64,000 nt of DNA. Origin: Thermodesulfovibrio yellowstonii DSM 11347 (GTDB lineage Bacteria; Nitrospirota; Thermodesulfovibrionia; Thermodesulfovibrionales; Thermodesulfovibrionaceae). Below the pieces are notes generated by a model that made no database searches, was not told where the DNA came from, and was given only the letters and a program-made list of their open reading frames with translations. The position numbers and the translations under genes were made by a program. The stretch is from NCBI RefSeq assembly GCF_000020985.1, contig NC_011296.1, positions 1,664,001 through 1,728,000 on the forward strand, read 5' to 3'. This document shows, in pieces, positions 51,750 to 59,285 of this stretch. Within the stretch, counting starts at the first letter, position 1, and every line of letters starts with the position of its first letter.

Positions 51750-52439
51750 TTACCCCCTAAAAAGTGTTATTGCCACACCTTTATTGTGTTTTATACATTT
51801 TTTTACTGAAACTACATTTTTCTCGCAATTAAGCAGAGTTTTCCATGAATACAAATGTCTTGCTTTATGAAAATCGCTGTTTGCTATGTATGGATATTTC
51901 TTAAGACTTACTACATTGAAGACATCATCTCTATTTGCAATTTCCCAAGCATCAATATATTTTCCGTATTTGTTTCTGTTATTCCAGAGATAAAGCGTAT
52001 TGCGTATCTCTCCCTTAATATGATGTGGATGACAGGCAACCACAACTGCATTTTGTTTTTTTGCCTCAAGAAATATTGCTTCATAAGATTCACAAGCAGG
52101 TATAAAATCTTTTATATCAATTATTAAAATATGGGATGATTTGTCAGAAGAAAGATAATTTTTACTTATCTCAACTCCCGGGATAACAAGCATCTCATAT
52201 TTATTCCATGCTCTTTCTGATTCATATCTTACATTTTCCATATATTCATTGAAATTTTTTTCAGTAATTGTAAATCTGAATCTATATGCAAATTTTCCAA
52301 TCATACTATCTCCATTTACCACATGGTCTGTTATGGCTATAACATCAAAGCCCGCTTGTCCGAAGAGATCAACTACCTTTCTAAGTTCCAGTGAACCATC
52401 TGAGTATTTGGTATGTATGTGAAAGTCACATAAAAGCAT
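51750..52439 (-). CDS. PHP-domain phosphoesterase
   Basis: 229 residues. Metal motifs of the PHP family are all present: DFHIHTKYSDGS (5-16), ITDHV, PGVEIS, CHPHHIKG and NSDFHKARH. Such enzymes hydrolyse phosphate esters, for example nucleotide phosphates or 3',5'-bisphosphates. The exact substrate is unknown. It is the first gene of the Pho operon with the glycosyltransferase and phoA. No ribosome site is visible, and the predicted start of transcription is only about 6 nt upstream, so the message may be leaderless. Confidence 0.88.
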   Translation of the reverse strand: MLLCDFHIHTKYSDGSLELRKVVDLFGQAGFDVIAITDHVVNGDSMIGKFAYRFRFTITEKNFNEYMENVRYESERAWNKYEMLVIPGVEISKNYLSSDKSSHILIIDIKDFIPACESYEAIFLEAKKQNAVVVACHPHHIKGEIRNTLYLWNNRNKYGKYIDAWEIANRDDVFNVVSLKKYPYIANSDFHKARHLYSWKTLLNCEKNVVSVKKCIKHNKGVAITLFRG

Positions 52440-52451
52440 ATTTTTAATTTA

Positions 52452-52506
52452 ATGATAGCTCTGCAAGGTTACAGGAAAGTTAAAAGTTTTTTAAATTTCT
52501 GTTAAA
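52452..52506 (-). promoter_or_regulatory. Predicted Pho-box array and -10 of the PHP-glycosyltransferase-phoA operon
   Basis: On the minus strand the units are TTTAACA (52506-52500), TTTAAAA (52495-52489), TTTAACT (52484-52478) and TGTAACC (52473-52467), each 11 bp apart. After 9 nt comes TATCAT (52457-52452). The geometry is identical to that at pstS copy 1. It is back to back with the plus-strand array that begins 14 nt away. Confidence 0.75.
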
Positions 52507-52519
52507 TTTTTACCTAAAA

Positions 52520-52574
52520 TTTAACAATGCTTTAACAGTTCCTTAATTTTCTTGTAACAAAGTTATGCAATACT
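52520..52574 (+). promoter_or_regulatory. Predicted Pho-box array and -10 of the EAL-GGDEF-kinase-GH1 operon
   Basis: Units TTTAACA (52520), TTTAACA (52531), CTTAATT (52542) and TGTAACA (52553) start every 11 bp. The last is followed after 9 nt by AATACT (52569-52574). No -35 hexamer is present. With the minus-strand array it fills the gap between two divergent operons, so one regulator would switch on both. Confidence 0.75.
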
Positions 52575-52608
52575 TTTTATTAAGAAAATTTAAATTGGAG
52601 GATGAACA

Positions 52609-53358
52609 GTGCTACAAACAGAGAATAATCTTAACCAAAGTAAATTAGGTCTATTATACTCAAAGCTTACAGTTCATTTTCAACCCATATTTTCTTCAAA
52701 AAGTGGAAAAATTTTTGGCTATGAATCTTTAACAAGACATATATCCATGAGTTTGAATATAAAAGATCTCTTTCTTGAGGCAAAGAAAAATGGCTCAATA
52801 TTTATACTTGATATGATATGTAGAAGAAATGCAATTAAAAAAGCCTCAGAACAGAATATTAATAGTTATTTATTTATTAATATCTGCCCTGAAACTCTTT
52901 TTTATCCTCAACATGAGATTGGTATAACAGATAGATTTTCTGAAGAGTTTGGCTTTCCAAAAGACAAGATAGTACTTGAGATAACTGAACAGTCAGCAAT
53001 AGAAAATTATGAAGTATTTATTAAATCTGTCTCATACTATAAAAAGAGAGGTTACAAGATCGCTATAGATGATTTTGGAGCAGGTTTTGGAGGACCTAAA
53101 CTTCTAAGCATTCTTGAACCAGATATTGTAAAAATAGACAGACATTTTATAAATACTATGGAAGAAAATCATTTTTCAAAGTCCTTTATAGAATTTACTG
53201 TGTCAGTATGTCACAGATTGAATATAATGGTTGTGGCTGAAGGAATTGAAACAGCCATTCAACTCAAAGAAACTGTTAATGCTGGAGTAGACCTTCTTCA
53301 AGGATTTTATCTTGGAAAGCCTCAAGAAAAAATTCAATACAATTATGTTACCACATGA
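52609..53358 (+). CDS. EAL-domain cyclic-di-GMP phosphodiesterase
   Basis: 249 residues from GTG 52609 (GGAGG 8 nt upstream; the nearby ATG at 52602 is out of frame). It is almost purely an EAL domain with the catalytic set intact: Glu39 (ESL), Asn91, Glu124 (EITEQ), Asp154/155 (DDFGAGFGG), Lys175, Glu211 (EGIET) and Gln231 (QGFYLGKP). It should hydrolyse c-di-GMP. The frame ends just as a CBS-GGDEF protein begins in the +1 frame, with an A6 run (53327-53332) at the junction. The pair resembles a split version of single-chain EAL-CBS-GGDEF proteins. Confidence 0.92.
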   Translation: MLQTENNLNQSKLGLLYSKLTVHFQPIFSSKSGKIFGYESLTRHISMSLNIKDLFLEAKKNGSIFILDMICRRNAIKKASEQNINSYLFINICPETLFYPQHEIGITDRFSEEFGFPKDKIVLEITEQSAIENYEVFIKSVSYYKKRGYKIAIDDFGAGFGGPKLLSILEPDIVKIDRHFINTMEENHFSKSFIEFTVSVCHRLNIMVVAEGIETAIQLKETVNAGVDLLQGFYLGKPQEKIQYNYVTT

Positions 53359-54370
53359 TTTGAAATCATTTAAATGCGATATAGAACCATCAATTTTGGA
53401 TTTATCAATAGGAGATATTGCAATTAGAGTAGAACCACTATATAAAACATCTAAAATCATGGATGCTTTCTTTAAATTTATGAAAGATGAAGAACTGAGC
53501 CTGATTCCTGTGTTAGATAATAATATTGTAATTGGACAGATTCATAGAAACAGGTTTTTGGAACATACAGTGCTTGGGAGATTCGGCTATGGCATCCATT
53601 TAAATGCCCAGAAATCCATCTTTGAAGTTATGGAAAAACCCAATCTTGTTATTGATTATCATATGACACTTGAAGATGCTTCTATGATAGTTCAGAAAAG
53701 AGAATTAAGAAATCTATATGACGATATAATTGTTAGCAGAAATAACGAGTATTATGGAATTGTTCCCATAAATGTTTTACTTGAAACAATAACCCAAAGA
53801 TCACTGATAATAGCGAGGGATGCAAATCCCCTTACTGGATTGCCTGGAAACTGGGCTATTCAAAGAGAGATAGAAAGAAAAATTAGATGCAAATGTCCTT
53901 TTAATGTGTGCTACATAGACATAAATCATTTCAAGCCTTATAACGACTACTATGGATTTGAAAAGGGAGATAAAGTAATTTCAAGTATTGGTAATATACT
54001 TAATAAAATAAAAAAAGACTTTCCTGAAATCTTTATAGGACATATTGGAGGCGATGATTTTATAATCATCTGTAATAATGAAGTTTCTGAATTAGTATGT
54101 AAAAGAGTGATTAAAGAGTTTGAAGAGCTTTTGCCATATTTTCATGAAGGGGATTTCATAAAAGGATATTATGTCTCAAAAAATAGAAAAGATGAGCAAG
54201 AGGCTTTCAATCTTCTTTCGCTTACATGCGCAATTGTGAGTACAGAAACAAGAAATATAACCTCTTTTGCTCATCTTGCCTCAATTGCTTCTGAAGTTAA
54301 AGCTGAAGCTAAAAGACTTTCAAGAGTGAGTAAAACTTCTGTTATATTCAAGGACAGAAGAAATGAATAA
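53345..54370 (+). CDS. CBS-pair and GGDEF-domain protein
   Basis: 341 residues from ATG 53345, overlapping the EAL gene by 14 nt with no ribosome site. The frame is also open to an ATG at 53312. A CBS pair (about 20-150), which usually binds adenine nucleotides, is followed by a GGDEF domain (about 157-335) with DANPLTGLPGN, FKPYNDYYGFEKGD and the active-site variant GGDDF (about 235-239). No inhibitory RxxD site is seen before it. It may make c-di-GMP or act as a GTP-binding regulatory partner of the EAL protein. Variant GGDDF leaves activity uncertain. Confidence 0.88.
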   Translation: MLPHDLKSFKCDIEPSILDLSIGDIAIRVEPLYKTSKIMDAFFKFMKDEELSLIPVLDNNIVIGQIHRNRFLEHTVLGRFGYGIHLNAQKSIFEVMEKPNLVIDYHMTLEDASMIVQKRELRNLYDDIIVSRNNEYYGIVPINVLLETITQRSLIIARDANPLTGLPGNWAIQREIERKIRCKCPFNVCYIDINHFKPYNDYYGFEKGDKVISSIGNILNKIKKDFPEIFIGHIGGDDFIIICNNEVSELVCKRVIKEFEELLPYFHEGDFIKGYYVSKNRKDEQEAFNLLSLTCAIVSTETRNITSFAHLASIASEVKAEAKRLSRVSKTSVIFKDRRNE

Positions 54371-55059
54371 AGCACAAATCCCCTATTTATCAATTTTTTT
54401 CCATGAGTTAAAATCGCCTCTTAGTGCTATAGCCAATACTGCTAAACTAATTGAATTAAGTCTTGATAAACCAGATGTAGAAAAAATTAGAAAATATACC
54501 TCTTTAATTATTTCACAGGCATTTTTTTCTCAAAAATTACATCTCAAATACCATTCAACTTGGTAAACTTCAATCAGGCAAGGAAGAGTTAATAATTGAA
54601 GAATTTAATCTTGAAGAAATTCTTAATGAAATTGTAGAAATAACAAAAATTCTTATAGAAAATAAGCCTATAAAAGTAAAAACAGCCTTACACTCTGATA
54701 AATTTATAATACGCTCTGACCCTGTTAAAATAAAACAAATTCTTTTAAATATTGCATCAAACTCTGCAAAATTCACCCAAGAGGGTTACATTTTATTTGC
54801 GTTGCAAAAATTGAATAATAATGTTTTAGTCAAAATTAAGGATACAGGGAAAGGAATTCCTAAGGAAAAACAAAAAAAGATATTTAATCCTTATTGCTCA
54901 ACAGAATCTTTTTATGAAAAACTATATGAAAGCTCAGGACTTGGGCTTTACATAACAAAGAAATTAATAAGTATACTCAACGGTAATATTTCAATAGAGA
55001 GCAAATATGGAAAAGGAACAACAGTTTACATATCAATCCCATTCAAAAATGAGGAATAA
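54363..55059 (+). pseudogene. Sensorless histidine kinase with a frameshift in a T7 run
   Basis: The first frame (54363-54566) encodes the His box FFHELKSPLS (His14) and stops. The continuation is in the next frame to 55059. Skipping one T in the run at 54522-54528 joins them into a 231-residue kinase reading through NYISNTIQLGKL, with N box NIASNSAKF, G1 DTGKGIP and G2 SSGLGLYI. No sensor, PAS or membrane segment is present. The rest of the frame is intact, so it is a fresh mutation, a slippage-controlled gene or a sequence error. It overlaps the GGDEF gene by 8 nt and GH1 by 11 nt. Confidence 0.8.
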
Positions 55060-56290
55060 AGATTTTCTCTGGGGTGTAGCTACTTCTGCATTTCAGCTTG
55101 AAGGCTCTCCTTATGCAGACTGGTCTACCTGGGACAGTATTTTTAGTCTTAATCCTAAGATTACAAATCACTATGAACTTTACAGAGAAGATATAAGGCT
55201 AATAAAAAATCTTGGGGTCAATTCCTATAGATTTTCAATTGAGTGGAGCAGAATTCAACCCTCTGAGGATTACTGGAATAAAGAAGTTGTAAGACATTAT
55301 CAAAAAATTATAAATCTTTTAAATGAAAACAATATAAAACCTATGATTACAATACATCATTTTACACACCCCGTATGGTTTATAACAAAATATCCCTGGC
55401 ACAAGAAAAAATCCATAGATAAATTTATGGAATATGTTGAAAGACTGATTGAAAATATTAACAATGTTGACTACTGGCTCACTTTCAATGAGCCTTATTT
55501 ATTAATACTCGGTGGATATATTGAAGGATGCATTCCACCAGGATATCAGAATTTAAATTTAGCCTTGAAAGCAATGAAAAACATATTTATATGCCATAGA
55601 CAAATTTATGACCTACTTCATTTAAAAAACAAAAATAGCATGGTAAGCATAGCCCATAACATGGCTGTATTTGCACCGTGGATAAAATGTAATCCTTTTG
55701 ACAGACTTCTGGCAAAAATAGCAAAAAGATTTTATAATCACTCCATCATTGAAGGCTTTATGGATGGAAAAATCAGTCTTCCTATTCCTTTTAGAAAAAC
55801 AATGGAAATTGAGGTTCCTATAAAGGGAAAGCTTGATTTTTTTGGAATTAACTATTATACAAGAGTTCATATGCGATTTAATCCTCTAAGGAAGCTTTTT
55901 ATTGAATTCAGACACAGAGATATAGATGGACATGGGCTTACTGATATGGGATGGGAGATATATCCAAAGGGATTAAAGAAGGTTCTCAAATACGCTTCTA
56001 AATTAAATGTTCCGCTAATTATAACAGAAAATGGTATAGCTACAAAGGATGACAATAAAAAAATGAAATTTATCAAAGCTCACGTGGATGTTATTGAAAA
56101 CGCTATCTCAGAAGGAATAGATGTAAGGGGATACTTTTATTGGTCATTGATAGACAACTATGAATGGCTTCATGGACTTGATGCAAGATTTGGACTTTAC
56201 AGGGTTGACTTTAAAACATACAGAAGAATTCCAACAAAAGCAGCAGCTTTTTATTCATACATAATAAACTCAAGAAACTTTCGGAGTTAG
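55049..56290 (+). CDS. Glycoside hydrolase family 1 (beta-glucosidase-like)
   Basis: 413 residues from ATG 55049, where the family start FLWGVATSAFQLEG begins. A longer frame to 55007 lies within the kinase gene. The acid/base Glu148 in LTFNEP and the nucleophile Glu327 in IITENG are both present. There is no signal peptide, so it is cytoplasmic. It is a little shorter than most GH1 enzymes. It should cleave beta-glycosides, but its substrate is unknown. Placement in a phosphate-controlled operon, opposite a lipid glycosyltransferase, raises glycolipid or osmolyte turnover as an idea (inference). Confidence 0.9.
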   Translation: MRNKDFLWGVATSAFQLEGSPYADWSTWDSIFSLNPKITNHYELYREDIRLIKNLGVNSYRFSIEWSRIQPSEDYWNKEVVRHYQKIINLLNENNIKPMITIHHFTHPVWFITKYPWHKKKSIDKFMEYVERLIENINNVDYWLTFNEPYLLILGGYIEGCIPPGYQNLNLALKAMKNIFICHRQIYDLLHLKNKNSMVSIAHNMAVFAPWIKCNPFDRLLAKIAKRFYNHSIIEGFMDGKISLPIPFRKTMEIEVPIKGKLDFFGINYYTRVHMRFNPLRKLFIEFRHRDIDGHGLTDMGWEIYPKGLKKVLKYASKLNVPLIITENGIATKDDNKKMKFIKAHVDVIENAISEGIDVRGYFYWSLIDNYEWLHGLDARFGLYRVDFKTYRRIPTKAAAFYSYIINSRNFRS

Positions 56291-56310
56291 ATTTAATATT
56301 GCAATTAACA

Positions 56311-56321
56311 TAAGGTATAAT
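56311..56321 (+). promoter_or_regulatory. Possible internal promoter before pstC
   Basis: TATAAT at 56316-56321, in the 39-nt gap between the GH1 gene and pstC, has no good -35 and no 11-bp Pho units. It could give basal pstCAB expression in addition to read-through from the Pho-controlled operon. Confidence 0.35.
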
Positions 56322-56329
56322 ATGGAATA

Positions 56330-57259
56330 ATGAAAAAACAAAAGGGTAAATTAACGGATATAGTATTTTTATCTATTACTGCCTTTACTGCTTTCAGTAT
56401 AATCGCTATTTCATTTGGAATTTTTGTAGTGTTATTCAAAGAATCCCTCCCTGCAATGAATAAATTCGGGTTTGAAGGATTCATTTTTTCAACTGAATGG
56501 GATCCGGTTCAAGAAACATTTGGTGCTGCTCCTGCGTTAATAGGAACATTGATAACTTCCTTTTTTGCTTTGCTTTTAGCAGTCCCTATTGCCACAGGAA
56601 TTGCAATTTTTATAACAGAAATTGCTCCTTCCTTTTTAAAAGGGATTATAGGAACTGCTATAGAACTACTTGCTGCTATTCCAAGCATAATTTATGGAAT
56701 GTGGGGTCTTTTTACCCTTGCTCCCATAATGAGCCGATACATAGAACCTTTCTTACAATCAACAGTTGGCAAATTACCACTTTTAGGCAAGCTTTTTGAG
56801 GGAACTCCTCTTGGAGTTGATCTTTTTACAGCAAGTATTATTCTAAGCATAATGATAATTCCCTTCACAGCTTCAATAGCAAGAGATTCTTTTAATTTAA
56901 CTCCTTCTGTACTTAAAGAATCTGCCTATGCAATTGGAGCAACAAAGTGGGAAGTTGTAAAAAATATTGTTTTGCCATATTCAAAACTTGGTGTTCTCGG
57001 TGGTGTAGGACTTTCATTGGGGAGATCTCTTGGCGAAACAATGGCAGTTGCCTTTGTTCTTGGCAATTTAAATCAAATTCCTACATCACTCTTTGATGCT
57101 GCAGCGACTGTTACAGTAAAACTTGCGAATGAGTTTACTGAAGCTGATAAAGATATATATCTTAGTTCTCTTTATTATCTTGCTTTCTTACTTTTTATAA
57201 TGAGTTTTACTATTCTTGCACTTGCGAAGGTATTCCTATTGAAGGCTGAGAGAAAATGA
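56330..57259 (+). CDS. pstC: Phosphate ABC transporter permease PstC
   Basis: 309 residues with six predicted membrane helices. The first helix is followed by a periplasmic loop that includes SAEWDP-like FSTEWDPVQETFGAAP, typical of PstC. The coupling segment with EAAYAIGATKWEVVKNIVLP (here ESAYAIGATKW) contacts PstB. It forms the phosphate channel with PstA. The ATG lacks a strong ribosome site (TGGAATA). It overlaps pstA by 4 nt, and it follows the GH1 gene by 39 nt. Confidence 0.95.
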   Translation: MKKQKGKLTDIVFLSITAFTAFSIIAISFGIFVVLFKESLPAMNKFGFEGFIFSTEWDPVQETFGAAPALIGTLITSFFALLLAVPIATGIAIFITEIAPSFLKGIIGTAIELLAAIPSIIYGMWGLFTLAPIMSRYIEPFLQSTVGKLPLLGKLFEGTPLGVDLFTASIILSIMIIPFTASIARDSFNLTPSVLKESAYAIGATKWEVVKNIVLPYSKLGVLGGVGLSLGRSLGETMAVAFVLGNLNQIPTSLFDAAATVTVKLANEFTEADKDIYLSSLYYLAFLLFIMSFTILALAKVFLLKAERK

Positions 57260-58095
57260 TATTAAAAAAGAGAAAAATAACCAGCGCTATCGCACTTTTT
57301 ATATGCTTTCTGACTGCCTTATGGGGTATATTCTGGCTTTTTTTTATAATTATTGACGTTTTAAGACATGGGATTACATCCATAAATCCTTCTTTATTTT
57401 TAAATGATCCTGCTCCGCCAGGAGAAGAAGGCGGAGGATTAAGAAATGCCTTTGTAGGGCATCTACTCATTACAGTATTTGCTACTTTGATTGGAGTTCC
57501 AGTTGGTGTTCTCGGCGGGACATTTCTTGCTGAGTATGGAAGAAAATATCAAATATCAAAAATCATAAGCACTCTTGCAGATATTATGGTTAGTGTTCCT
57601 GCAATAATTGTTGGTGCTTTTGTCTACGCAATAATTGTTAAACCTCTCGGACACTTCAGTGGATGGGCAGGTGCTGTATCTCTCGGTATCATTATGATTC
57701 CTACAGTGTTAAGAACGACAGAAAATATGCTTTCTCTCATCCCCTGGACATTAAGAGAAGCTGCTTTTGCACTTGGAGCACCTTATTACAAGGTAATTAT
57801 TCAGGTTGTCTACAGAGGTGCTGCCACAGGTATTCTTACAGGAATTATTCTTGCTATTGCAAGAGTAACTGGAGAAGCCGCTCCATTGTTATTTACATCA
57901 TTTAACAATACATTCTTCTCTACAAACATGAATGCACCTATAGCATCCCTTACAGTAACCATATTTCAATATGCCATGGGACCATATGAAGACTGGCATA
58001 CTCAGGCATGGGGTGCATCCTTAATGATAACTGTCTTTATTCTTTTTGCAACAATCATTGGAAGAATTCTTATAAAAAGGAGGTATAGAGATTGA
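57256..58095 (+). CDS. pstA: Phosphate ABC transporter permease PstA
   Basis: 279 residues with six membrane helices. PstA signatures are the [12 protein letters not shown] loop region, the conserved [12 protein letters not shown], and the [22 protein letters not shown] coupling loop. It pairs with PstC to pass phosphate inward. It overlaps pstC and pstB by 4 nt each, so pstCAB is a coupled unit. The PstS partners are encoded 9 and 13 kb upstream. Confidence 0.95.
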   Translation: MILKKRKITSAIALFICFLTALWGIFWLFFIIIDVLRHGITSINPSLFLNDPAPPGEEGGGLRNAFVGHLLITVFATLIGVPVGVLGGTFLAEYGRKYQISKIISTLADIMVSVPAIIVGAFVYAIIVKPLGHFSGWAGAVSLGIIMIPTVLRTTENMLSLIPWTLREAAFALGAPYYKVIIQVVYRGAATGILTGIILAIARVTGEAAPLLFTSFNNTFFSTNMNAPIASLTVTIFQYAMGPYEDWHTQAWGASLMITVFILFATIIGRILIKRRYRD

Positions 58096-58850
58096 ATCCT
58101 GAAATTGAAGTAAGAAATCTTAATTTTTACTATACCGGTAACATTCACATTCTTAAAAATATAAATATGACTGTTTATAAATACAAAGTTACAGCACTAA
58201 TTGGGCCAAGTGGATGCGGAAAAACCACGCTTTTAAGATGTTTTAATAGAATGCATGACCTATATGCAGGGAATAGATATGAGGGTGAGATAATTTTTCA
58301 GGGACAGAATATACTATCAAAAGATACAGACCTCATTGAACTGAGAAGCAAAATTGGAATGGTATTTCAGAAACCTACCCCTTTTCCAATGTCAATATTT
58401 GAAAACATTGCCTATGGATTAAAGCTTAAAGGTATAAGAAACAAAACAGAGTTAAAACAAAGAGTTGAAAAAGCCTTAAACAATGCTGCTCTTTGGGATG
58501 AAGTAAAGGATAAACTAAATACAAACGCATTTGGACTAAGTGGTGGACAACAGCAGCGACTTTGCATTGCACGAGCATTGGCAGTTGAACCTGAAATTAT
58601 ATTATTTGACGAACCTACATCTGCTCTTGATCCCATATCAACAGCAAAAATTGAAGAGTTAATTGTTTCATTAAAAGATAAGGTAACAATTATAATTGTC
58701 ACTCATAATATGCAGCAGGCAGCAAGAATATCAGACTGGACAGGTTTTATGATGCTCGGAGAACTTATTGAGTATGATAAAACAGATAAAATATTCACAG
58801 TTCCCTCAAACAAACTTACAGAAGACTATATCACAGGAAGATTTGGTTAA
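58092..58850 (+). CDS. pstB: Phosphate ABC transporter ATPase PstB
   Basis: 252 residues from TTG 58092, which overlaps the pstA stop (TTGA) and has AGGAGG about 8 nt upstream. Walker [10 protein letters not shown], the PstB-specific CFNRMHDL after it, signature LSGGQQQR, Walker [13 protein letters not shown] and switch His in [13 protein letters not shown] are complete. It powers phosphate uptake. No phoU follows it, unlike the usual order. Its last 4 nt overlap the convergent lipoprotein gene. Confidence 0.96.
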   Translation: MNPEIEVRNLNFYYTGNIHILKNINMTVYKYKVTALIGPSGCGKTTLLRCFNRMHDLYAGNRYEGEIIFQGQNILSKDTDLIELRSKIGMVFQKPTPFPMSIFENIAYGLKLKGIRNKTELKQRVEKALNNAALWDEVKDKLNTNAFGLSGGQQQRLCIARALAVEPEIILFDEPTSALDPISTAKIEELIVSLKDKVTIIIVTHNMQQAARISDWTGFMMLGELIEYDKTDKIFTVPSNKLTEDYITGRFG

Positions 58851-59266
58851 TCAGGGTATCTGAAAGGATTACCTCTAACGATTTTTTCAACACGTGGAGG
58901 ATTTCCCTTTATTAAAAAAATTGCAAGTCCTCTCTCTTCTGTTTCATTTCCAAGATAACTCCACTTTCCATTCCATGAAACATACAGTCTATAACCGTCT
59001 TTTTCCATCTCAGCAAGCACAGGAGTGAATTCAACTTCTGCCTTATCAAAGGGTCTTATTGACGCAATTATCTCTCTGTATGCGGACTCTGAACAGTTTT
59101 TTCTTATCCCAGAGTTATCTTTATTTTGATAAGACTGCCTTATTTCATCAACAACTTTAAATGCTTGTGTTGTATAAGAGTATTCAGGAGATGGCTGTTT
59201 AACCTGTTTTTTACCTCCGCAACTAAAAAGTAGTAACACTATCATAACAATTATAATCTTCCTCAT
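58847..59266 (-). CDS. Small lipoprotein of unknown function
   Basis: 139 residues from ATG 59266, with GGAGG upstream. The frame to a TTG at 59278 only adds that ribosome site. The lipobox LLFSC (Cys about 16) makes it a lipoprotein. The mature part, with a helical half and a beta half ending in [14 protein letters not shown], looks like a small NTF2-like or nuclear-transport-type fold, but I do not recognise a family. It is the last gene of a minus-strand set and converges on pstB. Confidence 0.78.
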   Translation of the reverse strand: MRKIIIVMIVLLLFSCGGKKQVKQPSPEYSYTTQAFKVVDEIRQSYQNKDNSGIRKNCSESAYREIIASIRPFDKAEVEFTPVLAEMEKDGYRLYVSWNGKWSYLGNETEERGLAIFLIKGNPPRVEKIVRGNPFRYPD

Positions 59267-59285
59267 ATCTGCCTCCAAAATAATA

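Noticed and set aside
56289-56321. Pho-box array directly upstream of pstC
   Set aside because: The TATAAT is good, but bases at the expected unit positions (TGCAATT and before) do not match the motif.
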